DNA of 46,053 nt from UBA5738 sp049641805 (GTDB lineage: Bacteria > Patescibacteriota > Minisyncoccia > Minisyncoccales > UBA5738). The notes below the pieces were generated by a model. It had not been told where the DNA came from. It worked only from the letters and a program-made list of their open reading frames with translations, and did not search any database. Below, one piece after another: positions 39,232-46,053 of the stretch. Numbering within the stretch: position 1 is the first letter of the stretch; each line of letters begins with the position of its first letter. The position numbers and the translations under genes are program-made. The stretch is from the NCBI GenBank assembly GCA_049641805.1, contig JBARNX010000070.1:1-46053 (forward strand). Reading direction: 5' to 3'.

Positions 39232-39338
39232 GAAATTTTCGCGCTCGCTTTTTACAATGCGCATAATTTTTTGCTGAAAATTTGCTTTCGCTTGGCCGTC
39301 GCCTGCGCGGCATTGTAAAAAGCGAGCGCGAAAATTTC
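39232..39338. repeat. 29-bp perfect inverted repeat after cca
   Basis: Arms 39232-39260 and 39310-39338 are perfect reverse complements over 29 bp with a 49-base interior. The T tract after the right arm (TTTGTTTTTTTG) would allow termination of cca. The remaining DNA to tRNA-Pro (39339-39491) has no gene that I can support, only a short AAAATTGC/GCAATTTT hairpin. Confidence 0.88.
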
Positions 39339-39491
39339 TTTGTTTTTTTGTATGGGCGGGCCTTGTGTCCTCCCTGTTGACTGATGTTGGCGGCAAGTAG
39401 ACAAAAGAAGAATAATAGATTAAGATAATCATTGTAAATCCAGATGTTGCGCGCCAGCAGTGTAAAAATTGCGAAGCAATTTTGTATGTTG

Positions 39492-39562
39492 CGGGGAGGA
39501 GTATGCCGGCAGTACGCACGATTCGGGTTCGTGCAGACAGGGTTCGATTCCCTGCTCCCCGA
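39492..39562 (+). tRNA. tRNA-Pro (anticodon CGG)
   Basis: The 71-base cloverleaf has acceptor CGGGGAG/CTCCCCG, with the first base C typical of bacterial tRNA-Pro. The D stem is GTAT/GTAC, the anticodon stem CACGA/TCGTG has loop TTCGGGT (anticodon CGG, codon CCG), and the T arm is CAGGG-TTCGATT-CCCTG. Discriminator A; CCA is not encoded. Confidence 0.93.
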
Positions 39563-39570
39563 CATCGGTT

Positions 39571-39594
39571 CGCCGTAGCTTTGGCGGAGGCGAC
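39571..39594 (+). repeat. 24-bp dispersed repeat CGCCGTAGCTT(N2)GCG(N)AGGCGAC, copy 1
   Basis: It reads CGCCGTAGCTTTGGCGGAGG then CGAC. A second copy with 3 mismatches is in the opposite orientation at 45932-45955. It directly follows tRNA-Pro. Confidence 0.75.
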
Positions 39595-39634
39595 TATTTC
39601 CTGTCCGGTTTTAGCGGCCAGATGAGATATAGCC

Positions 39635-39665
39635 AAACAAAAAACCTCAATGAGGTTTTTTGTTT
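39635..39665. terminator. Bidirectional terminator between tRNA-Pro and the 315-aa gene
   Basis: AAACAAAAAACCTCA (39635-39649) pairs with TGAGGTTTTTTGTTT (39651-39665). The stem core is CCTC/GAGG with A6/T6 tracts. Confidence 0.85.
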
Positions 39666-39680
39666 ACCGCATTGATTTTA

Positions 39681-40628
39681 TCACAAAGCGTTTTGCGGTA
39701 AGACAGGTATATTACTTTCAATCGCCGCGGGCAATTTGCGCGCTTCCTCTTCATATATTTTTTTAATTTGAGGGGCAAAATAAATCCATAATGCCGCGAG
39801 CGCGGCCATAAGAATAAAGCCGAGAATTGCCATTGAGCCGAAGATTTTTTTTCCTGTTGGCGTTGCTGAAACGGGCAAGTCCCCTTTTGTTTTTTTTAAA
39901 TTTTCAAAAATCAGATAGTAATAAATTGTCGATGCCGGAGAAATTAAAAATCCAAAAATGAAATCAATAACATTGCCGGCTTGGGGGCCCGCCGCTTTAT
40001 CCAGCGATTGGATAATCGAATCGATAAACAACATCGAAACTATTCCCAATGCCGCCAATAAAAAAATATTCCAAAAGTTGCCGCGGCCGTAGTCGCGGCT
40101 TTTTAATAATGCTTCCATTCCCTTTTTATTGTCGGTAATAACCAAATATCGGGAAAATAAAAACCAGATTGAGAAAATTATTCCCGGGATGATGAAGAAA
40201 ATATATCCCAAAAAAAGGATTGGCGCGGAAAGAATGCCAACCCAGAGAGACGGCATTGCGTAAGGCTTGGCTCGCTTCAAAGCTTCTCGCAATCCGAATG
40301 TTTCCTGTCTGTCTTTTAAAACAATAATTGTTGCCGCGGAAATCCAGGAAAAAAGTATTAAGATAGAGACCGCTATTACCAGAATGGCAATCGCATTAAC
40401 GATCAGCGCTGCAATCAAATTATTTGTTGCGGTTACGATCAACGAGTCAATCATTCTTACCAGTATAAAAATAGCGACTGTCGCTATCATTAAAATATAA
40501 TAGCAAAGGGAAATGATTAAGAGCGATTTTAATTTTTGGCCATAGACCTTAAAAGTATCGTTCAGCAAAGAGAAAAATGATGGTAGTTGCGATTTTGTTT
40601 GCGCGGCCATATTTGTGTTTGGTTCCAT
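39681..40628 (-). CDS. Polytopic membrane protein, six helices, unknown function
   Basis: The 315-aa protein has a hydrophilic N-terminus (MEPNTNMAAQTKSQLPSFFS) and about six membrane helices: near 38-60 (LLIISLCYYILMIATVAIFI), 75-105, 125-150 (LWVGILSAPILFLGYIFFII), 185-205, 215-245 and 265-285. It resembles the membrane domain seen in the glycerophosphoryl diester phosphodiesterase membrane region and YciC-like proteins (FFSLLNDTFKVYGQKLKSLL; IPGIIFSIWFLFSRYLVITD), but has no catalytic domain. Such proteins are frequent in Patescibacteria with no known role. It converges with tRNA-Pro and diverges from the HTH gene. Confidence 0.78.
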   Translation of the reverse strand: MEPNTNMAAQTKSQLPSFFSLLNDTFKVYGQKLKSLLIISLCYYILMIATVAIFILVRMIDSLIVTATNNLIAALIVNAIAILVIAVSILILFSWISAATIIVLKDRQETFGLREALKRAKPYAMPSLWVGILSAPILFLGYIFFIIPGIIFSIWFLFSRYLVITDNKKGMEALLKSRDYGRGNFWNIFLLAALGIVSMLFIDSIIQSLDKAAGPQAGNVIDFIFGFLISPASTIYYYLIFENLKKTKGDLPVSATPTGKKIFGSMAILGFILMAALAALWIYFAPQIKKIYEEEARKLPAAIESNIPVLPQNAL

Positions 40629-40804
40629 TTTTTGAATTGATTATCTTTAATCATTATATATGTACTTCCCGGTTCTGCAAACGCTACAACGATGTCGGAT
40701 TTTATTATTGGTTCGGCAAGAAAACAGAGGCCAGACAATGATTGCAAATTTTTTTGTATTGCTTAAGATATAATCAACGAAGAATTTTTTTATAATTAAA
40801 AATT

Positions 40805-41794
40805 ATGGAACAACAAAACAACAATCAAGCACCCAAGGATTATATTCTTTCTCTCTACGAAGTTTGCGAGATGCTTGGTAAAAGTTCCAGGACGATCAGC
40901 CGGTATGTCCATCGGGACATTCTCCACCCGGTGGGTATAAAAAGCAGGCAAGGCACTCTTGAATATCGCTTTAGCCGGGCCGAAGTGGAAGTTCTCAAGC
41001 AAAGGGAAGATGAGATACGGCAGTTTAATTATATGCCGCAATTGTCGAACATGAGGCAGAATATGGCATCGTTCGCGTCGGTTAATTATCAACAGCCCCA
41101 AACTATGCCGCAATCGTTTGTAATGCCGGGGATTTCTTTTCAGAATGCGCCTGGCCAGACAATTCCCAGCCAGCACGGAGTGCCGGAGCAACCATTTTCC
41201 AAAGAAGCAAAAACGGTTGCCGCGGCGCCGGAAGATAATGCGCGGGAAAACACGGCAAGCGAACCGACCGCGAATCATAAAGAATCTTTTCAAGACACAG
41301 CGCCAAATCAAGATCACAGCAATGAACAAATAATCATACTTTTAAAAGAAACAACCGAAATGTTGCGCGACCAACTACAGGTCAAGGACGGACAAATTAA
41401 GAATCTTGATGAAAAAATCGGCCAGCTGATTGAAAGGAATCGCGAAACAAATATTTTATTAAAAGGATTGCAAGACAAGATGGTGCTTCTTGAGAAGCCG
41501 AAAAACGAGCGCAAGATCCAACCCAGAACGGAAATCCCGGCAGTATCAAGCGAAGAAGTTTCTCCATCGTCTTCGCCGGCGCCGAAAGTTGTCGAACCGG
41601 TCGCCAATCCAATAAAATTAAGGGTTACTTATCGGGAAGACGCGGTATGCGCGCCAGAGAACAACCAATCAAATATCAATCCGCAAAATAAAAATAAGAC
41701 CGTTGCCAATGGGGCGGGGGATGGCGGACGGATTCCCGCGCAACAGAACGATGATCAACCCGGCAAGGGATTTTTCGGAAAAATTTTTAGGTAA
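40805..41794 (+). CDS. MerR-type helix-turn-helix protein with disordered and coiled-coil tail
   Basis: The first 70 residues contain a MerR-like HTH: LYEVCEMLGKSSRTISRYVH, then DILHPVGIKSRQGTLEYRFSRAEVEVL, i.e. HTH plus wing. Residues about 75-180 are Gln/Pro/Asn-rich, about 178-225 form a coiled coil (LLKETTEMLRDQLQVKDGQI, NRETNILLKGLQDKMVLLE), and the end is again low complexity, closing with GKGFFGKIFR. No effector domain is present. MerR-type HTH with a coiled coil is used both by regulators and by chromosome-organising proteins; the target is unknown. A TATAAT at 40769-40774 lies 31 bases before the ATG with a poor -35. Confidence 0.8.
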   Translation: MEQQNNNQAPKDYILSLYEVCEMLGKSSRTISRYVHRDILHPVGIKSRQGTLEYRFSRAEVEVLKQREDEIRQFNYMPQLSNMRQNMASFASVNYQQPQTMPQSFVMPGISFQNAPGQTIPSQHGVPEQPFSKEAKTVAAAPEDNARENTASEPTANHKESFQDTAPNQDHSNEQIIILLKETTEMLRDQLQVKDGQIKNLDEKIGQLIERNRETNILLKGLQDKMVLLEKPKNERKIQPRTEIPAVSSEEVSPSSSPAPKVVEPVANPIKLRVTYREDAVCAPENNQSNINPQNKNKTVANGAGDGGRIPAQQNDDQPGKGFFGKIFR

Positions 41795-41812
41795 GGCGTT
41801 GGAATAAAAATC

Positions 41813-41843
41813 AAAAAAGAAGGAAATCGCCCCCTTCTTTTTT
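41813..41843 (+). terminator. Terminator of the HTH gene
   Basis: AAAAAAGAAGG (41813-41823) pairs with CCTTCTTTTTT (41833-41843) across 9 bases. Confidence 0.85.
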
Positions 41844-42114
41844 GTTGCATCATAATCCAGGTTGCTTTAAGATTAGAATAACAGAGGCTGTTATTCTAAT
41901 GCTTTGGAATAACTTTGAATTGCGAAACCAGCATTTGGGGAAATTTGACTTCAGCTTTTGGGAAGTCAATTTTCACCGAATGCGGCGGTAACCGCGCGAA
42001 TTCTGGCAGCCGATGAGCGCGCGCCGCTCGCAATCAATTCTCCACGATTATGTTGAAAATTGATTTCAGAATTCGCTGTTTCGTAATTCAAAGTAAATTG
42101 GAAATTCTGACATT
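41844..42114. other. Gene-free gap with a 13-bp hairpin
   Basis: No credible gene. A perfect 13-bp stem (41872-41884 with 41888-41900) closes a 3-base loop. An imperfect TTTGACTTC/GAAGTCAA pair lies near 41943-41974. The rest is ordinary AT-rich sequence up to the permease stop. Confidence 0.6.
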
Positions 42115-43353
42115 TTACTCGTATTTCCGCAACGCATCAATGGGCCGCAACTTAGCCGCGGCGCGCGCCGGCAAAATTCCCGCCAGACAGCCGATAAGAA
42201 ACGAGAACGACATCCCGAAAATTATGATCCACGGCGAAAATGATGCCGTGAAATAGAACATCGGACTGGCCTGGCCGTAGACTTGCACAAGCGCCGCAAC
42301 CCCCAGCCCCAAAAGCGTGCCACCGATACCGCCGCCAAAACCGATGATGCCGGCTTCAATCAAAAATATCGACATAATCGCGGCGTTGGTGGCGCCGATC
42401 GCTTTCATTATTCCAATCTCCCGGGTGCGTTCGCGCACCGAAGTATACATGGTATTGGTAATGCCGATGCCGCCCACGATGATCGCGATGCTGGCAAACG
42501 CCAGGATCACGAACTGGATCACCGCCATCACTCCGCCGACGATATCGTTGACTTTCTCGGCAGTAACCACCGCAAAATGAAGGTCGTCGGAGTCGGAACC
42601 GTAGGCGCGGCGTTGGACGCGACGCAGGCTGTCTTTGATCTTTTGCGCAATCAAATTCGGATCCATGGTTTCGTCAATTTGCACCATCGCGATTTGCGCC
42701 GTACCGCGCTGTTGGCCGGTGAGATCCTGAAATTCGGAGATATCCATAAAAATCGCGCTGTCGTCATCCTTTGCGCCCAAAGAATTCAGAATGCCCGCAA
42801 CCGTATATTTTTTCCCTTTGATAATCAACTGGTCGCCCGGCTGAACCGGAGCGTTGAAAATATCGCGGCCGAATTGCATCCCCACCACCACCTCGCGCTG
42901 GCTGGCCGACGCCCAGCGCCCGGAAGACAAGCTCCATCCCTGGAACTTCCGCAAAACATCGGCGCCTTCAACCAGCGGAAACCCCTCCACCGTCAATGCC
43001 TTGTTCTCGGTATTGTAGCGAACATTGACTGACTGGTAGGAGGCTCCCAGCACGATTTTGACGCCCTCGGTGCGCCGGATCGCGTCCAAATCCCGGGCTT
43101 CCAATTTGTCGCCGCCGAACATCATTCCCGCCAGCGGATTACTGTCGTCCCCGGGCATCACAAAGATCATATTGCCGCCCAATGACATCATCTGCCGATT
43201 GATCGTTTCCTTGATGCCCTCGGAAAGCGACAGCAAAGTAATGATCAAGAACACTCCTATCACAATTCCAAAAACCGTCAACCACGACCGCAGCGACCGC
43301 ATCTTGAGATTCCGCACCGCAATTTTGCAATATTCTTTGAAATTGGAAAACAT
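42115..43353 (-). CDS. ABC transporter permease, MacB/FtsX type
   Basis: The 412-aa permease has the four-helix MacB/LolC-like layout: helix 1 near 22-45 (LTVFGIVIGVFLIITLLSLS), a large extracellular MacB_PCD domain (about 50-280), then three helices (about 283-308, 334-358, 370-395) of the FtsX domain. VGGIGITNTMYTSVRERTREIGIMKAIGAT is the diagnostic coupling segment, and the C-terminus ILPARAAAKLRPIDALRKYE is standard. Such permeases transmit ATP-driven mechanical motion to move substrates across the outer face. It follows the ATPase by 123 bases, including a palindrome. Its substrate may be a peptide, antibiotic or lipoprotein; not determined. Confidence 0.93.
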   Translation of the reverse strand: MFSNFKEYCKIAVRNLKMRSLRSWLTVFGIVIGVFLIITLLSLSEGIKETINRQMMSLGGNMIFVMPGDDSNPLAGMMFGGDKLEARDLDAIRRTEGVKIVLGASYQSVNVRYNTENKALTVEGFPLVEGADVLRKFQGWSLSSGRWASASQREVVVGMQFGRDIFNAPVQPGDQLIIKGKKYTVAGILNSLGAKDDDSAIFMDISEFQDLTGQQRGTAQIAMVQIDETMDPNLIAQKIKDSLRRVQRRAYGSDSDDLHFAVVTAEKVNDIVGGVMAVIQFVILAFASIAIIVGGIGITNTMYTSVRERTREIGIMKAIGATNAAIMSIFLIEAGIIGFGGGIGGTLLGLGVAALVQVYGQASPMFYFTASFSPWIIIFGMSFSFLIGCLAGILPARAAAKLRPIDALRKYE

Positions 43354-43414
43354 AAAAAAATAGCAGGGTTATTTAAAAAATAAACTCGAAATTAAATCCC
43401 AAAATGCAGTTTGC

Positions 43415-43454
43415 CGAGGTCAGACCTCGGCGATTACGCCGAGGACTGACCTCG
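43415..43454. repeat. 18-bp palindrome of the GAGGTC family inside the ABC operon
   Basis: Arms 43415-43432 and 43437-43454 match at 17 of 18 positions around ATTA. CGAGGTCAGACCTCGGCG is itself a smaller palindrome. The same GAGGTCA-ACCTC core is at 1225-1354. It separates the ATPase and permease genes. Confidence 0.85.
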
Positions 43455-43476
43455 AATACAAATACAAAATCAAAAA

Positions 43477-44181
43477 CTACAACAGTTTGCGGCCGAACGC
43501 GGTTTGTTCGTCCACCAGCTGGCCGTCTTTGATGAAAACCCGCTGGTGGCCGTAGGCGCCGATGTTGTGGTCATGGGTCACCACCAAAAGCGTGCGGCCT
43601 TGTTTTTCGTGAAAATCGGTCAAAATCTCCATCACTTTTTTGCCGCTTAACGAGTCCAGATTGCCCGTGGGCTCGTCGGCGATCACCATATCCGGATCGT
43701 TGACAAACGCCCGTGCTATCGCCACCCTTTGCCGCTCGCCGCCGGAAAGCTCGGCCAGTTGATGATTCGCCCGATGGCCCATATCAACCTGATCCAAAAG
43801 CTCCCGCGCCCGCTCCTTGCGTTGATTTTCCGGCATACCTTGGAAAATCATAGGCAGCTCCACATTTTCCCACGCCCGCAGATGATTAAGCAAATTGAAT
43901 TCCTGAAACACAAACCCGATGGTTTTGCCCCGCAATTTCGCCAATTCGCTCTCCGGCATTTTGGCCGCATCGATTCCCTTCACCAAAAGCCGTCCCCTGG
44001 TGGGAACATCGAGCAATCCGACCATATTCAGAAGCGTGGATTTCCCCGATCCCGACGGCCCCATCACCGTCACGAATCCGCCGTGCGGCACTTCCAAATT
44101 TATCCCGCGCAAAGACTGCACCTCGGTCTTGCCCAGCTTGTAAATTTTCCAGACATCTTCCAATTTTATCAAAGGCTCCAT
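43477..44181 (-). CDS. ABC transporter ATPase, MacB/LolD type
   Basis: The ATPase hydrolyses ATP to drive the permease. From the ATG at 44181 (234 aa), Walker A is GPSGSGKSTLLN, the Q loop lies in VFQEFNLLNHL, the signature is LSGGERQRVAIARA, and Walker B is VIADEPTGNLDSLSGKK with the switch VVTHDH. YKLGKTEVQSLRGINLEVP and the GGFVTVMGPSG context assign it to the MacB/LolD (o228) family. An upstream TTG at 44196 in the same frame is rejected, as ATG 44181 gives the family start MEPLIKLEDVWKIY. It lies 20 bases after the adaptor gene; the three genes form one operon. Confidence 0.95.
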   Translation of the reverse strand: MEPLIKLEDVWKIYKLGKTEVQSLRGINLEVPHGGFVTVMGPSGSGKSTLLNMVGLLDVPTRGRLLVKGIDAAKMPESELAKLRGKTIGFVFQEFNLLNHLRAWENVELPMIFQGMPENQRKERARELLDQVDMGHRANHQLAELSGGERQRVAIARAFVNDPDMVIADEPTGNLDSLSGKKVMEILTDFHEKQGRTLLVVTHDHNIGAYGHQRVFIKDGQLVDEQTAFGRKLL

Positions 44182-44201
44182 ATCGAAAATTTTCAATTAC
44201 T

Positions 44202-45812
44202 TTATGGAATAACCACCTCTTGGCCTTCGCTCAATCCCGAAATAATCTCCGCCATTCCCTTCGACCTGATGCCAACTTCAACATTTGTCTCTTGTATTTG
44301 GCCGTCTTTCAAAATTTGGACAAAGTAACCGTCGTCCGGCTTCTTTTGAATCGCGGTTTCGGTTATTTGCAAAACATTCTCTTTAAAGGCGGTGATAATC
44401 ACAATGTCTGCGGTCATTTCCGGTTTCAACCCCTGCGGCATTTCGTCGAAAGCGATCTTGGTAGGGTAATAGACCACGCCGTTCACCAGCTTGCCCGCCG
44501 GATCGATCGAAAGCACGCGGCCGGCGAAAACCTTGTCGCCAATCGCGGCCAGCGATATTTGCACCGGATCGCCGATTTTTTCTTTCACCACATCCTCTTC
44601 ATATATGTCAACTTCAATGGTGTAAGGATCGGCCGGAATCATTGCTACTAAAGCGTCCGCGGTTATCATCGAAACCGTTTCTCCGACTTCGCCGTTCACT
44701 TCGGTGATCTGGCCCGCGACCGGCGCGATCAGCCGGCTGTCGCTGATCTGAAGATTGAGCAAATCCACCTGCGCCCGCGCCTGGGCCACCTGCGATTCCA
44801 ACACGCCTACATCTTCGGCGCGCGGCCCGGCCACGGTTTTCGCCAGCTGGCCGGTGGCGGTTTTCAGCGCCGCATCGGCGGCATCAACTCCGGCTTGCGC
44901 CGAATTTACCGCCAAATCATTGGCCGCTTTCTGCAAGGCAATGACTTCCACCGCGGAATTAAAGGACGCTTGAGCGGACACCATATAGCCGATGTGCAAA
45001 TCCAGAGTGTCTTTATAAGTTTGTTCCACAGCATCGCGCCACGGCGTTTTTTCGCAAATCGCGCGAATACTTCGCAACCTGTTCTCAATGTTCGCCAGCT
45101 GAACCTTAGACGCGGCAAAAACCGGATCCAGGGAAACATCGCCGCCGTTTAATTGCGCTTCCCCGGAATAACTTTTAATCAGCGCGATTGCCACATCCAT
45201 TTTCTGCACCGCGTCCCAAACCGCGATTGAATCATCGTCGCGCGGCGTGAAATGGGCTCTCTGCAAAAGATCGGAAAAATTCCGGCCGTTATAGGCTTTA
45301 ACATAAGCCGAACTCAACGCGCTGCCGGCATCTTTATATGCGCTGTTCAATTTTTGCCCGGCGTTATTTTGCGCGTCAACCAGCGATTGCCGGGCGCTGG
45401 CCAGGGCGCTTTGCGCCGCCCTCACCTGACTTTCAGTAATGCCGATATCTTCGGTTGCCGCGCCTTTCCGCAATTTTTCCAATTGCAGATTATATAAATC
45501 AAGATTTGCGCGCGCTTGCGCGAGTTGAATTTTCAACTGGCGGCTGTCCAATTCTATCAGAATACTGCCCGCGGAAACTTCCTGGCCTTTGGCCACATTT
45601 ATACGATCAATCGTTCCCGAATTTTTGAAACTCAAATTAACCGTGTCTCCCTTTTTTATCGTACCGGTTTCGGCCACCTCCTGCGTAATCGTCCCGCGGA
45701 TAACTTTCTCGGTTTCATAAACCGTCTCTTTGGGCTTCAAACTTGCATACGCTACATATGCCGCGGCCGCGGCCAACAGCAAAATTATAAAAAATTTTTT
45801 ATTGAATTTCAT
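44202..45812 (-). CDS. MacA/HlyD-like periplasmic adaptor protein
   Basis: The 536-aa protein has an N-terminal membrane anchor (about 4-24, FFIILLLAAAAAYVAYASL), a beta-barrel and lipoyl half (ITQEVAETGTIKKGDTVNLS; GTIDRINVAKGQEVSAGSIL), a long helical hairpin with an unusually large insertion (about 100-300), the returning lipoyl half (SRLIAPVAGQITEVNGEVGE) and a beta-barrel with a membrane-proximal domain (TEISGL-like ending GMAEIISGLSEGQEVVIP). It matches the MacA/RND adaptor family; the family is normally 350-420 aa, so the helical insertion is notable. In a monoderm-like cell it would span the wall rather than reach an outer-membrane channel. It is first in the operon with the MacB-type ATPase and permease. 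Confidence 0.92.
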   Translation of the reverse strand: MKFNKKFFIILLLAAAAAYVAYASLKPKETVYETEKVIRGTITQEVAETGTIKKGDTVNLSFKNSGTIDRINVAKGQEVSAGSILIELDSRQLKIQLAQARANLDLYNLQLEKLRKGAATEDIGITESQVRAAQSALASARQSLVDAQNNAGQKLNSAYKDAGSALSSAYVKAYNGRNFSDLLQRAHFTPRDDDSIAVWDAVQKMDVAIALIKSYSGEAQLNGGDVSLDPVFAASKVQLANIENRLRSIRAICEKTPWRDAVEQTYKDTLDLHIGYMVSAQASFNSAVEVIALQKAANDLAVNSAQAGVDAADAALKTATGQLAKTVAGPRAEDVGVLESQVAQARAQVDLLNLQISDSRLIAPVAGQITEVNGEVGETVSMITADALVAMIPADPYTIEVDIYEEDVVKEKIGDPVQISLAAIGDKVFAGRVLSIDPAGKLVNGVVYYPTKIAFDEMPQGLKPEMTADIVIITAFKENVLQITETAIQKKPDDGYFVQILKDGQIQETNVEVGIRSKGMAEIISGLSEGQEVVIP

Positions 45813-45839
45813 AAGCCATTATTTATTATTGTATTCTAG

Positions 45840-46053
45840 CTCATAAAAAACAAATTGGATACCCTGTAACCAACATATTAGCGGGCTTGCCGTGCCGTAG
45901 GTACACCAAAGGTTCAGGGAAGCGACCGAAAGTCGCCTTCGCTGAAGCTACGGCGTACCGAAGGCGGGGAATTGTGGACAGCGTTAGAACCGTCTTTGAG
46001 AGGAAAAACGAGCCACCATCTACATTCCCGCCCTTAAATATGTTGAAAAATGA
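45840..46053. other. Right-edge intergenic sequence with dispersed repeat copy 2
   Basis: No gene is supported. The minus-strand copy of the 24-bp repeat lies at 45932-45955, next to AAGCGAC/GTCGCCTT, and GGCGGGGAAT (45963-45972) can pair loosely with ATTCCCGCC (46025-46033). The neighbourhood resembles a structured repeat element. A possible -10 TACAAT for the adaptor operon is at 45828-45833. Confidence 0.5.

Noticed and set aside
39139..39636. Minus-strand frames over tRNA-Pro and the 29-bp repeat (165 and 126 codons)
   Set aside because: They run through a confident tRNA gene and a perfect inverted repeat, and their residues look like tRNA-derived artefacts.
45960..46053. Possible integron attC-like site (GTTAGAACC near 45984)
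   Set aside because: Only one core-like heptamer is present; no matching RYYYAAC partner and no integrase in the window.
1..46053. CRISPR array, prophage or insertion sequence
   Set aside because: No regularly spaced direct repeats, no transposase, integrase or phage structural gene was seen. The tandem repeat at 1086-1151 has only two units and no spacers.

Overview
The window reads as a piece of a compact bacterial chromosome, most likely from the Candidate Phyla Radiation (Patescibacteria, Parcubacteria-like). This is inferred from gene content and layout, not from a phylogenetic marker: a very short RpmH, a chromosomal VirB4/PrgI/VirB6-type apparatus near dnaA, Cys-rich exported proteins, few Shine-Dalgarno sequences, and intergenic spaces filled with AT-rich inverted repeats. 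UGA ends several genes (rnpA, yidC), so the standard code applies. The left edge cuts a gene (1-1043, minus).

Layout. 1-1.9 kb: an incomplete AAA/DUF4143 ATPase, a repeat-rich gap and a 63-codon small gene. 1.9-5.7 kb: ruvC, tyrS and a class A penicillin-binding protein. 5.7-10.7 kb: the classical origin neighbourhood, with dnaN and dnaA on minus and rpmH-rnpA-yidC-jag on plus; DnaA boxes lie on both sides of dnaA.

10.7-27.1 kb: a type IV secretion-like locus in two minus-strand operons. One is PrgI, four-helix-bundle protein, TraC-like protein and VirB4. The other is rsmA, two giant exported proteins, an exported 242-aa protein, a VirB2-like protein with a Cys-rich tail and a VirB6/TrbL-like protein. 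Between the operons sits a plus-strand pair (a four-helix membrane protein and an SPFH-like membrane protein) with strong promoters of its own. A LysM-M23 peptidase diverges from the rsmA end and could open the wall for the apparatus. No relaxase or VirD4 coupling protein is visible.

28.4-33.7 kb: an operon of a long coiled-coil protein, a single-pass membrane protein and ComM/YifB. 33.8-37.6 kb: rpsO, a NYN-domain protein and pnp, preceded by tRNA-Arg, another VirB2-like small protein and tRNA-Lys. 37.7-41.8 kb: tRNA nucleotidyltransferase, tRNA-Pro, a polytopic membrane protein and a MerR-type HTH protein. 42.1-45.8 kb: a MacA/MacB-like export operon of adaptor, ATPase and permease.

The strongest candidate for something new is the pair of giant proteins at 21.1-26.2 kb. 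Each has a signal peptide, five Cys-paired Fn3-like repeats and a C-terminal two-helix membrane segment that resembles a VirB2-type pilin core. With the VirB4/VirB6/PrgI genes they suggest a surface apparatus, for attachment, DNA uptake or secretion, rather than ordinary conjugation. A second theme is the set of inverted-repeat families in the gaps, one of which frames the four-helix-bundle gene like a cassette.
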